This document shows, one piece after another, positions 1 to 9,632 of a stretch of 64,000 nt of DNA. Position numbers and translations under genes: made by a program. The notes under the pieces are model-generated. The model was given only the letters and a program-made list of their open reading frames with translations. It made no database searches and was not told where the DNA came from. Positions within the stretch are counted from its first letter, which is position 1. Every line of letters starts with the position of its first letter. The stretch comes from Sporolactobacillus shoreae (GTDB lineage Bacteria > Bacillota > Bacilli > Bacillales > Sporolactobacillaceae). The DNA is taken from assembly GCF_004684935.1 (NCBI RefSeq), contig NZ_SRJD01000010.1, positions 59,846 to 123,845 on the forward strand, read 5' to 3'.

Positions 1-41
1 GATTCAACAATGGTGGACAAAAACTCATTTTTTAACCAAAA

Positions 42-75
42 AACTCCCCCGGAATGAAACAGTTCCGGGGGAGTT
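42..75 (-). terminator. Terminator of the PBP gene
   Basis: A perfect 13-bp inverted repeat (42-54 with 63-75) encloses an 8-nt loop. Read leftward it is followed by a T-rich run (A-rich on the plus strand at 35-43). It lies just past the stop codon at 89. Confidence 0.9.
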
Positions 76-88
76 AAATCGTATTCTG

Positions 89-2110
89 TTACTTGTGAAA
101 TACCTGCTGGAAGACGGCTTTGACTTTTGGCGAAACATAGCCGCTGCCGCCTTTTTTCTGGGTGTTTTCGATCATCATCGTCACAAGCAGCTTTGGATTG
201 TTTGTATTGTAGGCGACAAACCAGCCGTCTTCCTTTCCGGCGGTGCCTTGTGTTTTCTTGAACTCGGCGGTGCCTGTTTTCCCGGCCAGCGGCAGTCCGC
301 TGATCTGGGCATTGCGGGCGGTTCCGGCCGGGTTGCTGACTACCTGGGTCAGGTCTTGATTCAGAATCTGGGCAATCTGCGGAGACATTACATTTTTCTT
401 CCACAGGGTTGGAGCGGCATCCGTTTTGATGAGCCGCGGTTTAATGATGCTGCCGTCATTGACAAAAGCTGAATAGATCAGTGATAAGTGCAGAGGATTG
501 ACGGTAACCTGTCCCTGACCGTAGCCCGAATTAGCGAGCAACATTGCGTTGTTCAGCTTTCCATCGTTGGAAATAGTCGACGGCTGCATCGGATAGGGGA
601 TCGGGAGCGCTTCACCGAATCCGTAATTCTTACTGTCATTGGCGAGGGTTGCTCCACCAATCTTGAGCGCTGTCTGGGCAAAGTAAATGTTGTCTGAACG
701 GTAGAGCGCTGATTCAAGATTAACCTGCGGCGCGTGATCCAGCCGGGTCACATAATAATTGCCCCAGGATTTGTCTTGCTGCCATTTGGTACCATTGATG
801 GAAACATTCTTTGACGGATCAATCACATTGTGGCTCAAAGCGATGGCGGCGGTGATCGGCTTGAATGTTGAACCCGGAGCCGTTGCTTCTGAAAAACGGT
901 TCATAAGCGGCCGATTCGGATCATTACTCAATTTAGAATAATCAGCGGATGAAATACCAAGAGCGAACACATTCGGATCATACGACGGTGCGCTGACAAG
1001 ACCCAAAACGTCTCCTGTTTTGGGGTCAATCGCCGCTGCGGATCCGGAATCTTTTTTCATCTGGCCGTATAAAGCGTCCTGAACGGTTCGATCAATAGTC
1101 AACTGAATGTTTTCCCCATTTTTAGGCGCTTGCTGGGCGATCGTCTTGATCTCGTTTCCTGAAGCATCAAGCAGATGGATCACGGCACCATCACGCGCTC
1201 GCAGCTGTTTTTCATAAAGCTGTTCAAGACCTGTCCGGCCGATCACCGAGTTTTCATTATAGCCTTCACCCGGGTGCGCCTTCAGGATTTCAGCCGTAAT
1301 CGGACCGACATATCCGGTCAGATGTCCACTGGCTGCCCCATCCGGATAAACCCTGCTTGCCACGGTTGTTTTATAAACACCAGGAAGTTTTGTCGCATTT
1401 TTAATCAGGCTGTGGTTCGATGCATTCACCGTTTTGACCGGAACCAAACTGTCGGGTTTAACCCAGGCCGGCTTCATCGCATCCTGCACTTGCTGCTCTG
1501 TGATGCCAAGCATCTTGGCCAGCTGGCTGATCGTTTTTGTCTTTCCGGCACCCGAACCCAGCTGGCCTGGAACAACATCAATCTGTGCCGCTGTTCCGTT
1601 CATTGCCAGCGGTTTTCCGTTACGGTCAAGAATTTCACCGCGTTTGGCAGGCAACGTATTGATCCGGACTTTATCTCCTGTTTTCATGCCCGGCAGAATA
1701 AGCGATGGCTGCCAGTCAACGTACCAGTTTGTCTGATTTTTGGACTTTTGTTGGGTCAGTTGGATCGTTTGTGAAAACTGAAGGGGTCCCGCTGCTGTGT
1801 CAAGAGTTGCTTTTAACGGAACCGATCCGGGTTTATTTTTTGACGGTGTTTTCACGGTAGCCGTCATTTTTCCGGCTTCAATCCCGCTGTAAACTGTCTG
1901 GTAGCGGGTGACAAAATCGGTTTTGCTGATCGCTTTTTGAGACTTCTGTGATAGTAGGTTGTACATTTTTGAAAAATCTTGCTTTTGCCAGGCTGCGGTA
2001 TATTCCTTAAGCCTGTCCTGCGCCGTCGGCTGATGGCTGCCGCAACCGGCAAGGAGAAGCAGAGCGGCAAACAATAGCACGGTTAATACGGAATACTTTC
2101 GGAAATTCAT
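89..2110 (-). CDS. pbpC: Class B penicillin-binding protein, PBP3/MecA-like lipoprotein
   Basis: This is a D,D-transpeptidase that would cross-link peptidoglycan on the outer face of the membrane. The 673 residues match the size of Bacillus PBP3. They begin with a lipoprotein signal (LLLLAGC, lipidated Cys23), followed by an NTF2-like MecA-type N-terminal domain (about 30-135), a PBP dimerisation domain (about 150-320) and the transpeptidase domain. The three catalytic motifs are intact: STFK (Ser414), SDN (472-474) and KTG (611-613). A strong GGAGGTG site precedes the ATG. The gene is monocistronic, with its own terminator. PBPs of this architecture often have low beta-lactam affinity; that is family knowledge and not visible here. 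The symbol is by similarity to B. subtilis pbpC. Confidence 0.9.
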   Translation of the reverse strand: MNFRKYSVLTVLLFAALLLLAGCGSHQPTAQDRLKEYTAAWQKQDFSKMYNLLSQKSQKAISKTDFVTRYQTVYSGIEAGKMTATVKTPSKNKPGSVPLKATLDTAAGPLQFSQTIQLTQQKSKNQTNWYVDWQPSLILPGMKTGDKVRINTLPAKRGEILDRNGKPLAMNGTAAQIDVVPGQLGSGAGKTKTISQLAKMLGITEQQVQDAMKPAWVKPDSLVPVKTVNASNHSLIKNATKLPGVYKTTVASRVYPDGAASGHLTGYVGPITAEILKAHPGEGYNENSVIGRTGLEQLYEKQLRARDGAVIHLLDASGNEIKTIAQQAPKNGENIQLTIDRTVQDALYGQMKKDSGSAAAIDPKTGDVLGLVSAPSYDPNVFALGISSADYSKLSNDPNRPLMNRFSEATAPGSTFKPITAAIALSHNVIDPSKNVSINGTKWQQDKSWGNYYVTRLDHAPQVNLESALYRSDNIYFAQTALKIGGATLANDSKNYGFGEALPIPYPMQPSTISNDGKLNNAMLLANSGYGQGQVTVNPLHLSLIYSAFVNDGSIIKPRLIKTDAAPTLWKKNVMSPQIAQILNQDLTQVVSNPAGTARNAQISGLPLAGKTGTAEFKKTQGTAGKEDGWFVAYNTNNPKLLVTMMIENTQKKGGSGYVSPKVKAVFQQVFHK

Positions 2111-2239
2111 TAAGGCACCTCCGTTAATTTATGAAAGGGATACAGCATGTGAGGTGCAATGCCATATTGTCCCATTATATGTTGCATCTTTTTTTATTAT
2201 AAGAGTTTAAGCCGTACAATGGGGAATGATGTGTTATTT

Positions 2240-2296
2240 AAGTTGCCAAAAATAATTCATTTAGGCCTATATTTTTTGGGAATCCGGCAACTTTTT
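2240..2296 (+). promoter_or_regulatory. Possible attenuator-like hairpin upstream of the phosphoesterase gene
   Basis: AAGTTGCC (2240-2247) is complementary to GGCAACTT (2286-2293), and the second arm runs into T5. This makes a long-loop hairpin ending in a T tract about 75 nt before the downstream start codon. It could be a leader terminator or simply chance pairing; no known riboswitch class was recognised. Confidence 0.3.
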
Positions 2297-2369
2297 CGGC
2301 TGAATGGCTGATTTCTGCCGACAGATTGTGCATGAAATGATAGTATGTAGTAAGGATGGTGGCGAATAC

Positions 2370-3944
2370 ATGGGCACGATGAAGTTAGTCATTCTTGAGA
2401 CAAGCGATATTCACGGCAACATTTACCCGATCAGCTACGCGGATAACAGCTACCGCGAGGCCGGTTTAGGAAAGATTGCTCCTTTGATCCGCAAAGAAAG
2501 GGAACTTTGTCCGAATATCCTGCTCGCTGATAACGGAGACATGATACAGGGGACGCCTCTGCTTTACTACTATGCGCGCTTTGACCGGCACAGGCCGAAT
2601 CCTATGGCTGTCCTTAACAACCGGCTTGGGTATGACTGCGCCGTGTTTGGCAACCATGAATTTAACTTTGGGCGGAACGTTCTGGAACATGCAGTGCGCG
2701 ACGCTCAATTTCCCTGGCTTGCCGCCAACATATTAAATACAGAAACAGGGGATCCCTATTTTGGGAAACCTTATATTGTAAAAAAATATCAATCCGGGCT
2801 TCGCGTCGCGCTCCTCGGTCTGATCACAAAATACATACCTATATGGGAAAAACCGGAGAATATTGTCGGCATGCGCTTCGACGATCCTGTCGAGGCAGCG
2901 AAGAAATGGGTGCCGTATCTAAAGGACACAGAGCAGTCGGACATTGTCATCATCTCGTATCATGGGGGATTTGAATGCGATCTTAAAACAGGCAGGCCAA
3001 CGGAGGCACTGACCGGTGAGAATCAGGGCTATCAGCTTTGCGCGGAAGTACCGGGTTTCGATGTGCTCCTGTCGGGTCACCAGCACCGGAGAATCGCCGG
3101 AACGGAGATTCACGGAGTGACTGTCGTTCAGCCGGGATGCAATGGGGCCTTTTTGGGAAAAGTGACGCTTAATCTGAAAAAGAGCGAAGCGCGGTGGGTT
3201 GTGGATAGCAAAAAATCGGAGCTGCTGCCTGTTAAAGGCGTCGCCGAAGATCGGGAGCTGCTTCGGCTGACGGATGATTATGAACGGGATGCTCAGGACT
3301 GGCTGGACCGGCCGTTGGGACGGATCGCCGGTGATATGTTGGTTCACGATCCGATGGAGGTGCGTACGCATGATCATCCGCTGATCGAGTTCATCAACCG
3401 GATGCAGATGAAGGCTTCGGGTGCGGACATATCTTCGACGGCGCTATTTAATAATGAATCACCGGGACTCCCGGTGAATGTTTCAATGCGCGATATCGTT
3501 TCAAATTATATTTATCCGAACACGCTGAAGGTGATCCGTATCAGCGGGAGTGACATGCTTCAGGCTCTTGAGCGGTCAGCTTCTTATTTCAAGCGTTCAA
3601 CCGGAGGCCCGATTGAAGTCAGCGACGCTTTTACCACACCAAAGCCCCAGCACTACAATTATGACATGTGGGAAGGGATCGAGTACGTCATAGATCTATC
3701 AAAACCCGCCGGCCGCCGAATTGTAAAGCTAGATTACCATGGAGCGCCTGTGAAGATGGACGGACAGTATGATGTGGTGATGAACAATTACCGTTCCGGT
3801 GGCGGTGGCGATTACCCGATGTTCCGCAAAAAACCAGTGGTCAAGGATGTTCCGGTGGATGTCGCTGAAATTATAGCCAATGAAATAATCGATAAAAAAG
3901 TCATTAAAGCGGAAGTCAACAACAACTGGAAGCTGATCTATTAA
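2370..3944 (+). CDS. Metallophosphoesterase / 5'-nucleotidase family protein (YunD/UshA-like), no signal peptide
   Basis: A 524-residue two-domain enzyme. The N-terminal calcineurin-like phosphoesterase domain shows the metal-binding motifs: a DIHGN near the start, GDMIQGT, GNHEF and a GHQHR histidine motif. It is followed by a C-terminal 5'-nucleotidase substrate domain with NYRSGGGGDYPMF. The family hydrolyses nucleotides or 2',3'-cyclic nucleotides. UshA-type enzymes are exported, but this one starts directly with MGTMKLVILETSDIHG, so it is probably cytoplasmic like YunD. The frame is open further upstream to 2304, but the AAGGATGG site places the start at 2370. Exact substrate unknown. 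Confidence 0.85.
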   Translation: MGTMKLVILETSDIHGNIYPISYADNSYREAGLGKIAPLIRKERELCPNILLADNGDMIQGTPLLYYYARFDRHRPNPMAVLNNRLGYDCAVFGNHEFNFGRNVLEHAVRDAQFPWLAANILNTETGDPYFGKPYIVKKYQSGLRVALLGLITKYIPIWEKPENIVGMRFDDPVEAAKKWVPYLKDTEQSDIVIISYHGGFECDLKTGRPTEALTGENQGYQLCAEVPGFDVLLSGHQHRRIAGTEIHGVTVVQPGCNGAFLGKVTLNLKKSEARWVVDSKKSELLPVKGVAEDRELLRLTDDYERDAQDWLDRPLGRIAGDMLVHDPMEVRTHDHPLIEFINRMQMKASGADISSTALFNNESPGLPVNVSMRDIVSNYIYPNTLKVIRISGSDMLQALERSASYFKRSTGGPIEVSDAFTTPKPQHYNYDMWEGIEYVIDLSKPAGRRIVKLDYHGAPVKMDGQYDVVMNNYRSGGGGDYPMFRKKPVVKDVPVDVAEIIANEIIDKKVIKAEVNNNWKLIY

Positions 3945-3990
3945 GCTTTTTTCACAGTGAATCCTAATAAACGGATAGAGGTGCGCAACT

Positions 3991-4722
3991 TTGAGACATA
4001 TTTTGGCAAATGACTGGGAACCATTGCTCGAATCTGAATTTCATAAAGACTACTATCTGAAACTGAGAGAATTCCTGAAAGAGGAGTATTCTACGAAAAC
4101 GATCTATCCGGATATGTATGATCTTTTTAATGCATTAAAATACACGCCTTATGAGAAAGTAAAAGTGGTCATTCTCGGCCAGGATCCTTACCATGAACCG
4201 GGACAGGCGCACGGCCTGAGTTTCTCCGTGAAACCCGGCGTACCGCAGCCTCCGTCGCTTCAGAACATTTTTAAGGAGCTGAACGACGACCTCGGCTGTC
4301 CATTCCCCCATCATGGCTGCCTGATTGGGTGGGCGCGCCAAGGTGTGCTGCTGCTGAATACTGTATTGTCGGTACGGCGCGGTGCGGCCAACTCGCATAA
4401 GGGTATGGGCTGGGAGCAATTCACGGACGCGGTAATCCGCGACTTGAACGAACGCGAAACACCAATTGTTTTCATACTTTGGGGACGAAATGCCCAGGCA
4501 AAAGAAGAACTGATCACAAATGAGCGCCATTTTATTATCAAATCATCGCATCCGAGCCCTTTTTCGGCACGCTACGGCTTCTTCGGCAGCCATCCGTTTT
4601 CGCAGGCCAATCACTATCTGGAATCTGCGGGTGAGGAACCGATTAATTGGCAGATCTCTGTCGATGAGCCAAAGTTTCCGCTGAATGAAGAATCCAATAA
4701 AAACATCACACAGGAAGGGTAA
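3991..4722 (+). CDS. ung: Uracil-DNA glycosylase
   Basis: Excises uracil from DNA to start base-excision repair. The 243-residue protein has the family-1 water-activating loop GQDPYH (Asp65) and the minor-groove loop HPSPFSA (His187), plus the [10 protein letters not shown] and LWGRNAQ blocks. It starts with TTG after an AGAGGTG site. It lies 46 bp behind the phosphoesterase and could be co-transcribed. The 3' end overlaps its own terminator stem. Confidence 0.97.
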   Translation: MRHILANDWEPLLESEFHKDYYLKLREFLKEEYSTKTIYPDMYDLFNALKYTPYEKVKVVILGQDPYHEPGQAHGLSFSVKPGVPQPPSLQNIFKELNDDLGCPFPHHGCLIGWARQGVLLLNTVLSVRRGAANSHKGMGWEQFTDAVIRDLNERETPIVFILWGRNAQAKEELITNERHFIIKSSHPSPFSARYGFFGSHPFSQANHYLESAGEEPINWQISVDEPKFPLNEESNKNITQEG

Positions 4723-4747
4723 GAACCTTGCTGCGTGATGTTTTTTT
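4702..4747 (+). terminator. Terminator of ung, overlapping the stop codon
   Basis: AACATCAC (4702-4709) pairs with GTGATGTT (4735-4742), with an inner AAGG/CCTT pairing, and is followed by T7. The 5' arm is inside the ung reading frame. Confidence 0.9.
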
Positions 4748-4814
4748 CAAGCGAATTTGCCTCATCTAATTTCAATCCAACCACTTCCATAATACTCCAG
4801 ACAAGTTGAGGATA

Positions 4815-5957
4815 TCAGTGAGCAGCGTCGTGGATAAACGGTCGGAACCGGAACAGGGCGATAGCGAGCCCGAACACGCCGAATACGAGCAGAAGCAGGA
4901 GATTCAGCCAGATGGCACTCAGGCCCGCGTCGCGGATCATGACATCCTGAAAGCCCTGCATCGCCCAGTATTGCGGCGTGAAATAGCCGATATTCTGAAC
5001 GAACGAAGGCAACATATCGGAAGGGAACCATAATCCGGCAACGATAGCACCGCCCATCGTGATCAGCTGAGTGATCCCGATGCCCTGATTTTGGCTCCGG
5101 GCAATCATGGAGAGTCCGAGGCCAAGCCCCGTGCCGCAAAATGCAAGACAAAGTACGATCAGTGTTACAACGACCGGATTGCCTAGATGAAGCCCATAGA
5201 AAAGGCGGCCGAAGAAAAGAAGGACGGCACACTGAATCAGGACGGAAACAAAGGGCGGAATCCACATGCCAACCAGATAACCTGCCGAACGAAGCGGCGT
5301 TCCCTGAAGGCGGGCGATCATGCCGGAATCGCGTTCTTTGAAGAACCGCTGGAGCATCGAGATCATAATGAAGAAGACAAACATAACGGTATAGCCGGGC
5401 ACAATCTGAGACATAAAATCAATATGTTTTCCGTTTTCCGTGATGGTCTGAATGTGGATCGGTGCGGCCAGTGTCTGTTTGATCTGCGCCGGATTCAATC
5501 CGCGGGCACTGAGTGTCTGTGCCAGTTTCTGCTCGCGGTACTGGTTGGCCATATTCTGCAAGATAGCCTGGATCGGTGCGGCGGAACTGGACTGCGCGCC
5601 GTCCTGGTAGAAATGGATTGGCACTCCGCCTTTTTGAAGGCCTGTCTCAAACCCTTTATCGATCACGATAAGGGAAGAGAGGCTGCCGTCCTTAATCTTT
5701 TTCACCTGTGAAGCAACGGAGGGACTGTTCTCCTTTTTAACCGTAAATCCTTTCAGCCGGTCGATCTGCTTAACAAACGCCTGTGATGCGGCCGTGCGGT
5801 CCAGGTCATGGACATGTATGGTAATCGAAGTCGAACCCGCTGAATTGAAGATTGATCCGAATGCGACAATAAAAAGAAGCGGCAAGATGATCAGAAAGAA
5901 TACATTGCCTCTTTCCTTCAGCATCAGTTTAAATTCTTTGATCATAACGTTTTTCAT
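4815..5957 (-). CDS. ABC-2 type transporter permease (DrrB/YhgE-like)
   Basis: A membrane protein of 380 residues with one N-terminal transmembrane helix. A long extracytoplasmic region (about 45-185) follows, then five C-terminal helices: the ABC2_membrane_3 layout. It is the last gene of a six-gene leftward operon, 12 bp behind its ATPase (5970-6887), with a GAGGAGG ribosome site. Pairing with a DrrA-type ATPase suggests export of a drug, lipid or antimicrobial compound; the substrate is unknown. Confidence 0.85.
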   Translation of the reverse strand: MKNVMIKEFKLMLKERGNVFFLIILPLLFIVAFGSIFNSAGSTSITIHVHDLDRTAASQAFVKQIDRLKGFTVKKENSPSVASQVKKIKDGSLSSLIVIDKGFETGLQKGGVPIHFYQDGAQSSSAAPIQAILQNMANQYREQKLAQTLSARGLNPAQIKQTLAAPIHIQTITENGKHIDFMSQIVPGYTVMFVFFIMISMLQRFFKERDSGMIARLQGTPLRSAGYLVGMWIPPFVSVLIQCAVLLFFGRLFYGLHLGNPVVVTLIVLCLAFCGTGLGLGLSMIARSQNQGIGITQLITMGGAIVAGLWFPSDMLPSFVQNIGYFTPQYWAMQGFQDVMIRDAGLSAIWLNLLLLLVFGVFGLAIALFRFRPFIHDAAH

Positions 5958-5969
5958 ACTTAAGCCTCC

Positions 5970-6887
5970 TCAGTCTCTCAGACTGGTCCCTGTCAGTGAC
6001 AGGAACACATCTTCAAGGGACGGTTTCACCATTTCAATGGCTTTAAGCTCATCGCCGGATTCTTGATGGTCCAGCAGGGTTTTCATGACGGCAAGCGGGT
6101 GGTCGGTTTCGAGCACCCAACCGTGACCCCTCCGATAAATCTTCTTGACTTCTCCGATTGATTCCGGCTGAAAATTTTTCCCGGTTTCCAGATAAACGGC
6201 TTTCTGCGCAAAACGGTCGAATAATTGCTCAAGCGATCCCTGGGCGATCACCTTTCCCTGATCGATTATGGCAATCTCATCGCAGAGGGCTTCAACTTCT
6301 TCCATGTAGTGAGTGGAATAGATGACGGTCACGCCGCTGTCCCTGAGATGGCGGATCATATCAAAAATATGGTTGCGCGACTGCGGGTCAATGCCTACGG
6401 TCGGCTCATCCAGGATCAGCAATTTCGGCTCATGGAGCAGGGCGCAGGCAATGTTGATTCGTCTCTTCATCCCACCTGAAAAACTCTTAATCTGATCTTT
6501 GGCGCGGTCTGACAGCCCGGTTTCCTGGAGCACTGCTTCAATCCGGGTCTTCAAAAGAGTTCCTGTAATGCCATAAAGTCCGCCGAAGAATTTCAGGTTA
6601 TCTATCGCGCTTAATTTATCATAAAGCGTGATTTCCTGCGGCACGTAGCCAACCTGTTTCTGAACGGCCAGTCGGTTTGCCGCAGCGTCCATTCCAAACA
6701 TGCGGACAGTGCCGCTGTCTGCTGAAAGAATGCCGGTCAGAATTTTCATTGTCGTCGACTTTCCGGCACCATTTGGCCCAAGAAGGCCGAAGCAGGTGCC
6801 CTTGCGAATAGAAAAGGACACGTGGTCAAGGGCTGTTTTTGAGCTGAATGCTTTTGTAAGTTGGTTGATTTCGAGGACGTTTTCCAT
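5970..6887 (-). CDS. ABC transporter ATP-binding protein (DrrA/CcmA type)
   Basis: A 305-residue ATPase with Walker A GPNGAGKST, Q-loop GYVPQE, signature SFSGGMKRR, Walker B LLILDEPTVG and the H-loop STHYMEE. The C-terminal extension of about 80 residues is typical of drug-exporter ATPases. Start ATG follows an AGGAGG site. Partner of the adjacent permease; same operon as the GntR regulator. Confidence 0.93.
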   Translation of the reverse strand: MENVLEINQLTKAFSSKTALDHVSFSIRKGTCFGLLGPNGAGKSTTMKILTGILSADSGTVRMFGMDAAANRLAVQKQVGYVPQEITLYDKLSAIDNLKFFGGLYGITGTLLKTRIEAVLQETGLSDRAKDQIKSFSGGMKRRINIACALLHEPKLLILDEPTVGIDPQSRNHIFDMIRHLRDSGVTVIYSTHYMEEVEALCDEIAIIDQGKVIAQGSLEQLFDRFAQKAVYLETGKNFQPESIGEVKKIYRRGHGWVLETDHPLAVMKTLLDHQESGDELKAIEMVKPSLEDVFLSLTGTSLRD

Positions 6888-6900
6888 AATTGCCTCCTGT

Positions 6901-7431
6901 TTAATCCGTGTGTTCCACTGAATTCTCTAACTTTTTATGATTGCTTAAAAGTATGAAATAGTAGAGCGTATAGTAAGCGAACATGATCAGCAGGAGTCCT
7001 GCCGTCCAGGAATTTCCCATCGCCTGGCTCATGCTCTGGGTCGAGTCCGATGATGTTCCCTGCAGTGCCCCGTCTGAATATAAGCTGAACATCCTGAACA
7101 AGAGTCTCCCGATGAAGAGAAGGCTGACAGCGGTGCCAATCCAGACATTCGGCATGTAGTACAAATGCTCATCCCGCTGTTCAAAACGGGTGATCTTCGA
7201 ACTGTAAAAGGCTAAAACTGTTCCGACAAGAATGCCGGCTGCGTCCGAGATCAGGCTGACGGGATGGGCAGCGCCTCCGGTCAGAAATAATGCGCCAATG
7301 ACTAGAAAGATAACGATCCTTACTTTCATTCTCTTTGTCCGCAGGAGCTGCCAACCAATATTCCGGCGGACTCGGCGATAGATAGCGAAAAAAATAAGCG
7401 CAGCAATAAAAATCCAATAGAGTGGGTTCAT
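6901..7431 (-). CDS. Four- to five-helix membrane protein of unknown function (CcdC/DUF1453-like?)
   Basis: A 176-residue hydrophobic protein beginning MNPLYWIFIAALIFF, with about five predicted helices. An arginine/lysine-rich loop lies between helices 1 and 2. It has an AAAGGAGT site and sits between two ABC modules of the same operon, 12 bp from the permease before it. The layout recalls CcdC/DUF1453 proteins, but the resemblance is weak. Confidence 0.6.
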   Translation of the reverse strand: MNPLYWIFIAALIFFAIYRRVRRNIGWQLLRTKRMKVRIVIFLVIGALFLTGGAAHPVSLISDAAGILVGTVLAFYSSKITRFEQRDEHLYYMPNVWIGTAVSLLFIGRLLFRMFSLYSDGALQGTSSDSTQSMSQAMGNSWTAGLLLIMFAYYTLYYFILLSNHKKLENSVEHTD

Positions 7432-7443
7432 GCAGATACTCCT

Positions 7444-8184
7444 TTATAAATCAAGTTTTTTATCAAGCAGCCAGGAAGACAGTAAGAGCAGAAGCAGGGC
7501 TGCAATCCAGCTGATTATGACAGCCGCGGAAAGAGCGAGCGGATCGTACCGGCCGTTGTATACACCCTGAAACCATCCTGTTGAACTGAACAGGCTCCAG
7601 AGAATGCCCCAGAACACCCAGAACAGGATACCTGCCGGACGCCATGTACTTTGGCGAAGCACACCGAGGAACAAGCCCAATCCGGCAAGTAAAGGGAATG
7701 CCGCAAGGTCCAGCAGCATGGGCAGCCATCCGGACAGAATAAAGATTTGGAAATCATGAAGTGACAGGCTGCTGCTGATCAGTGTGGCGTAGGCACCGAA
7801 CAGAATAATCAGCGTAAAGGCGATCAGTGCAAGGCACAGGCCTCTGACCATCATCGCCAGGAATTTTGCAGCAATCAGTCTCCACCTGGAATAGGGGAGA
7901 GCGAGCCACCAGCCGACCGTTCCATTTCCCCATTCACGCCGGATCTTGCCTATGGAAAAGCCGAAAACGACCCATGGAATACCCCAGCAGACACTCCAGA
8001 TGTATTTCATCTCGATGTGATACGAGAGGCTGAAATAAGTGGTCAGAATCAGGGCAGCTGCAAGAAAGAAGATCGCGTAAATCATCCACCACTGCCTGCT
8101 CATTCTCGGCTTCCCGTTTTTTCTGACCCTTCTGGTTTCATGGCGGAGAAGCGCGTCGAATGATTGATTATTGATTCCCTGCAT
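7444..8184 (-). CDS. ABC-type transport permease of the GntR-linked operon
   Basis: A 246-residue protein with about six hydrophobic helices (for example near 30-50, 60-80, 110-130 and 150-170) and a positively charged N-terminus. It directly follows an ATPase lacking a membrane domain, so it is probably that protein's membrane partner, as in YtrB-YtrC type exporters. AGGAGG site before the ATG. Confidence 0.8.
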   Translation of the reverse strand: MQGINNQSFDALLRHETRRVRKNGKPRMSRQWWMIYAIFFLAAALILTTYFSLSYHIEMKYIWSVCWGIPWVVFGFSIGKIRREWGNGTVGWWLALPYSRWRLIAAKFLAMMVRGLCLALIAFTLIILFGAYATLISSSLSLHDFQIFILSGWLPMLLDLAAFPLLAGLGLFLGVLRQSTWRPAGILFWVFWGILWSLFSSTGWFQGVYNGRYDPLALSAAVIISWIAALLLLLLSSWLLDKKLDL

Positions 8185-8195
8185 GTCTTTTCCTC

Positions 8196-8894
8196 CTAGT
8201 CGCCCATTTTCTTCGAAAGATCATAAATAGAGCCGTATTCTGTGCGCAGTTTTTCAGCGTTCCCTGTCAATTGGACCGCCCCGTCTTTAAGAAAGACGAC
8301 ATCATCCATCAGACCCTCAACTTCGTATATTTCATGAGTGCTGATCAGAAGAGTCTGTTCTTTCTCGCTGATTGCATCAATCAGAGCCTCGATGATCCGT
8401 TCGCGTGAGGATCCGTCAATTCCGGAAAAAGGTTCATCAAGAACAATCAGCGGGACACTCCGGGCAATACAAAGAATCAGCATCAGACGCGCCTCCTGAC
8501 CCTTTGACATGCCCTCAGTTTTTAAGTCAAGAGGAAGGTTCATCAGTTCGGCCAGCCGCAGAGCTTCGCTTTTTTCAAAGCCAGGTAAAATGTTTGAACC
8601 CCAGTCAAAGGTTTGCTCCGCTGTGTAATTGCCATACCAGCGCGCCCTGTCCGGCAAATAGGCAATTTGGCTGTTTGTGCGCCATCCGGGTTCTTCCCCA
8701 AGCACAGTGAGTCTTCCGCTATCCGGCCGCACAAGCCCGGTGATCATTCGGAAAAAAGTGGATTTGCCTGCACCATTCCCACCAAGAATACCTGTGACGC
8801 TTCCCTTTTCGATTGTCAGTGAGAGATGATCAATGGCTTGTTTCCGCCCGTAACTTTTACTGATCTGTTCAGCGATAATAATCGGTTCAGTCAT
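8196..8894 (-). CDS. ABC transporter ATP-binding protein (YtrB-like)
   Basis: A 232-residue ATPase: Walker A GGNGAGKST, a signature region reduced to MSKGQEARL, Walker B LIVLDEPFSG and an H-loop STHEIYE. Its start overlaps the end of the GntR gene by 8 bp, implying translational coupling. The SKGQ signature variant (not SGGQ) is common in YtrB-type ATPases and is shared by the ATPase at 41545-42237. Confidence 0.92.
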   Translation of the reverse strand: MTEPIIIAEQISKSYGRKQAIDHLSLTIEKGSVTGILGGNGAGKSTFFRMITGLVRPDSGRLTVLGEEPGWRTNSQIAYLPDRARWYGNYTAEQTFDWGSNILPGFEKSEALRLAELMNLPLDLKTEGMSKGQEARLMLILCIARSVPLIVLDEPFSGIDGSSRERIIEALIDAISEKEQTLLISTHEIYEVEGLMDDVVFLKDGAVQLTGNAEKLRTEYGSIYDLSKKMGD

Positions 8895-9294
8895 TTTTTC
8901 GATGTCCTTTCTCTTGACTCAGTCGTGTCAGATAGGTGTGAATCTCGTTCAGATTAAAACCGAGACTGTGCATATTTTCAAGAAAATCCTGAGCATATTC
9001 CAAGGCAAAACGTTCTTTGAACTGTTTGATCTTCATCATAGAAGTCGTTGCAAACGTCCCTTGTCCGCGCCTTTTCTCCGTCAGTCCATCCCGCTCCAGT
9101 TCCTGATAAGCATGCATGACGGTGTTCGGGTTAATCTTCAGTTCGTGGGCCATTTCCCTGACGGAAGGAATTTTTTCTCCCAGTCCGATCGTCCCTCTGG
9201 CGATTAAACTTCGCATTTGCGTGAGGATCTGTTCGTATAGAGGCTGGCTGAAGTCAATCGAGAAGCTGAGTGAGCCAACCTGCCGTTCATCCAT
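8887..9294 (-). CDS. GntR-family repressor, YtrA subfamily
   Basis: A 135-residue regulator with an N-terminal winged helix (PSVREMAHELKINPNTVMHAY, then GLTEKRRGQGTF) and only a short helical tail, as in the YtrA subfamily. It probably represses its own ABC operon. The frame extends to 9318, but GGAGGG eight bases upstream favours ATG 9294. A palindromic operator overlaps the promoter just upstream. Confidence 0.9.
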   Translation of the reverse strand: MDERQVGSLSFSIDFSQPLYEQILTQMRSLIARGTIGLGEKIPSVREMAHELKINPNTVMHAYQELERDGLTEKRRGQGTFATTSMMKIKQFKERFALEYAQDFLENMHSLGFNLNEIHTYLTRLSQEKGHRKND

Positions 9295-9333
9295 TAAACA
9301 ACCCTCCAATCGGGTCAATGTTCTTCGTGTTTC

Positions 9334-9367
9334 AAGCGTATTATATCATATGATACACTTGATGCAA
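9334..9367 (-). promoter_or_regulatory. Promoter and GntR operator of the first ABC operon
   Basis: Read leftward, TTGCAT (9362-9367) and TATAAT (9340-9345) are 16 bp apart. Within and around the core, AAGCGTAT (9334-9341) and ATACACTT (9353-9360) form an 8-bp inverted repeat (one mismatch) with an 11-bp spacer. A central TATCATATGATA palindrome lies at 9344-9355. An operator covering the -10 fits autorepression by the GntR protein. Confidence 0.75.
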
Positions 9368-9632
9368 GAGGGATTGTTTCGCAAAGTGCAGAGGGATATA
9401 TATTTTTAAGAGCATACAGTATGAGAGCGAATGAAGGCATTGAAGATTGGGGAAGGCTCTCAGTATCAGGAACCTGAAGAGCGTGCCAGTTATATCGATG
9501 AAAATGGTTTATTGATAAAACCTCATTTTTGTTGATACCCGATTGAGACATGAACCGGATCCGGCAATAGGAGGGCTCTTTTTTGCCCTCATTTTTTCAA
9601 TTTGATTCGCAAATTGGGAAAAATCTGAACCG

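Noticed and set aside
1175..1774. Long rightward frames inside the PBP gene
   Set aside because: Antisense shadows of a clearly recognised gene, no ribosome sites.
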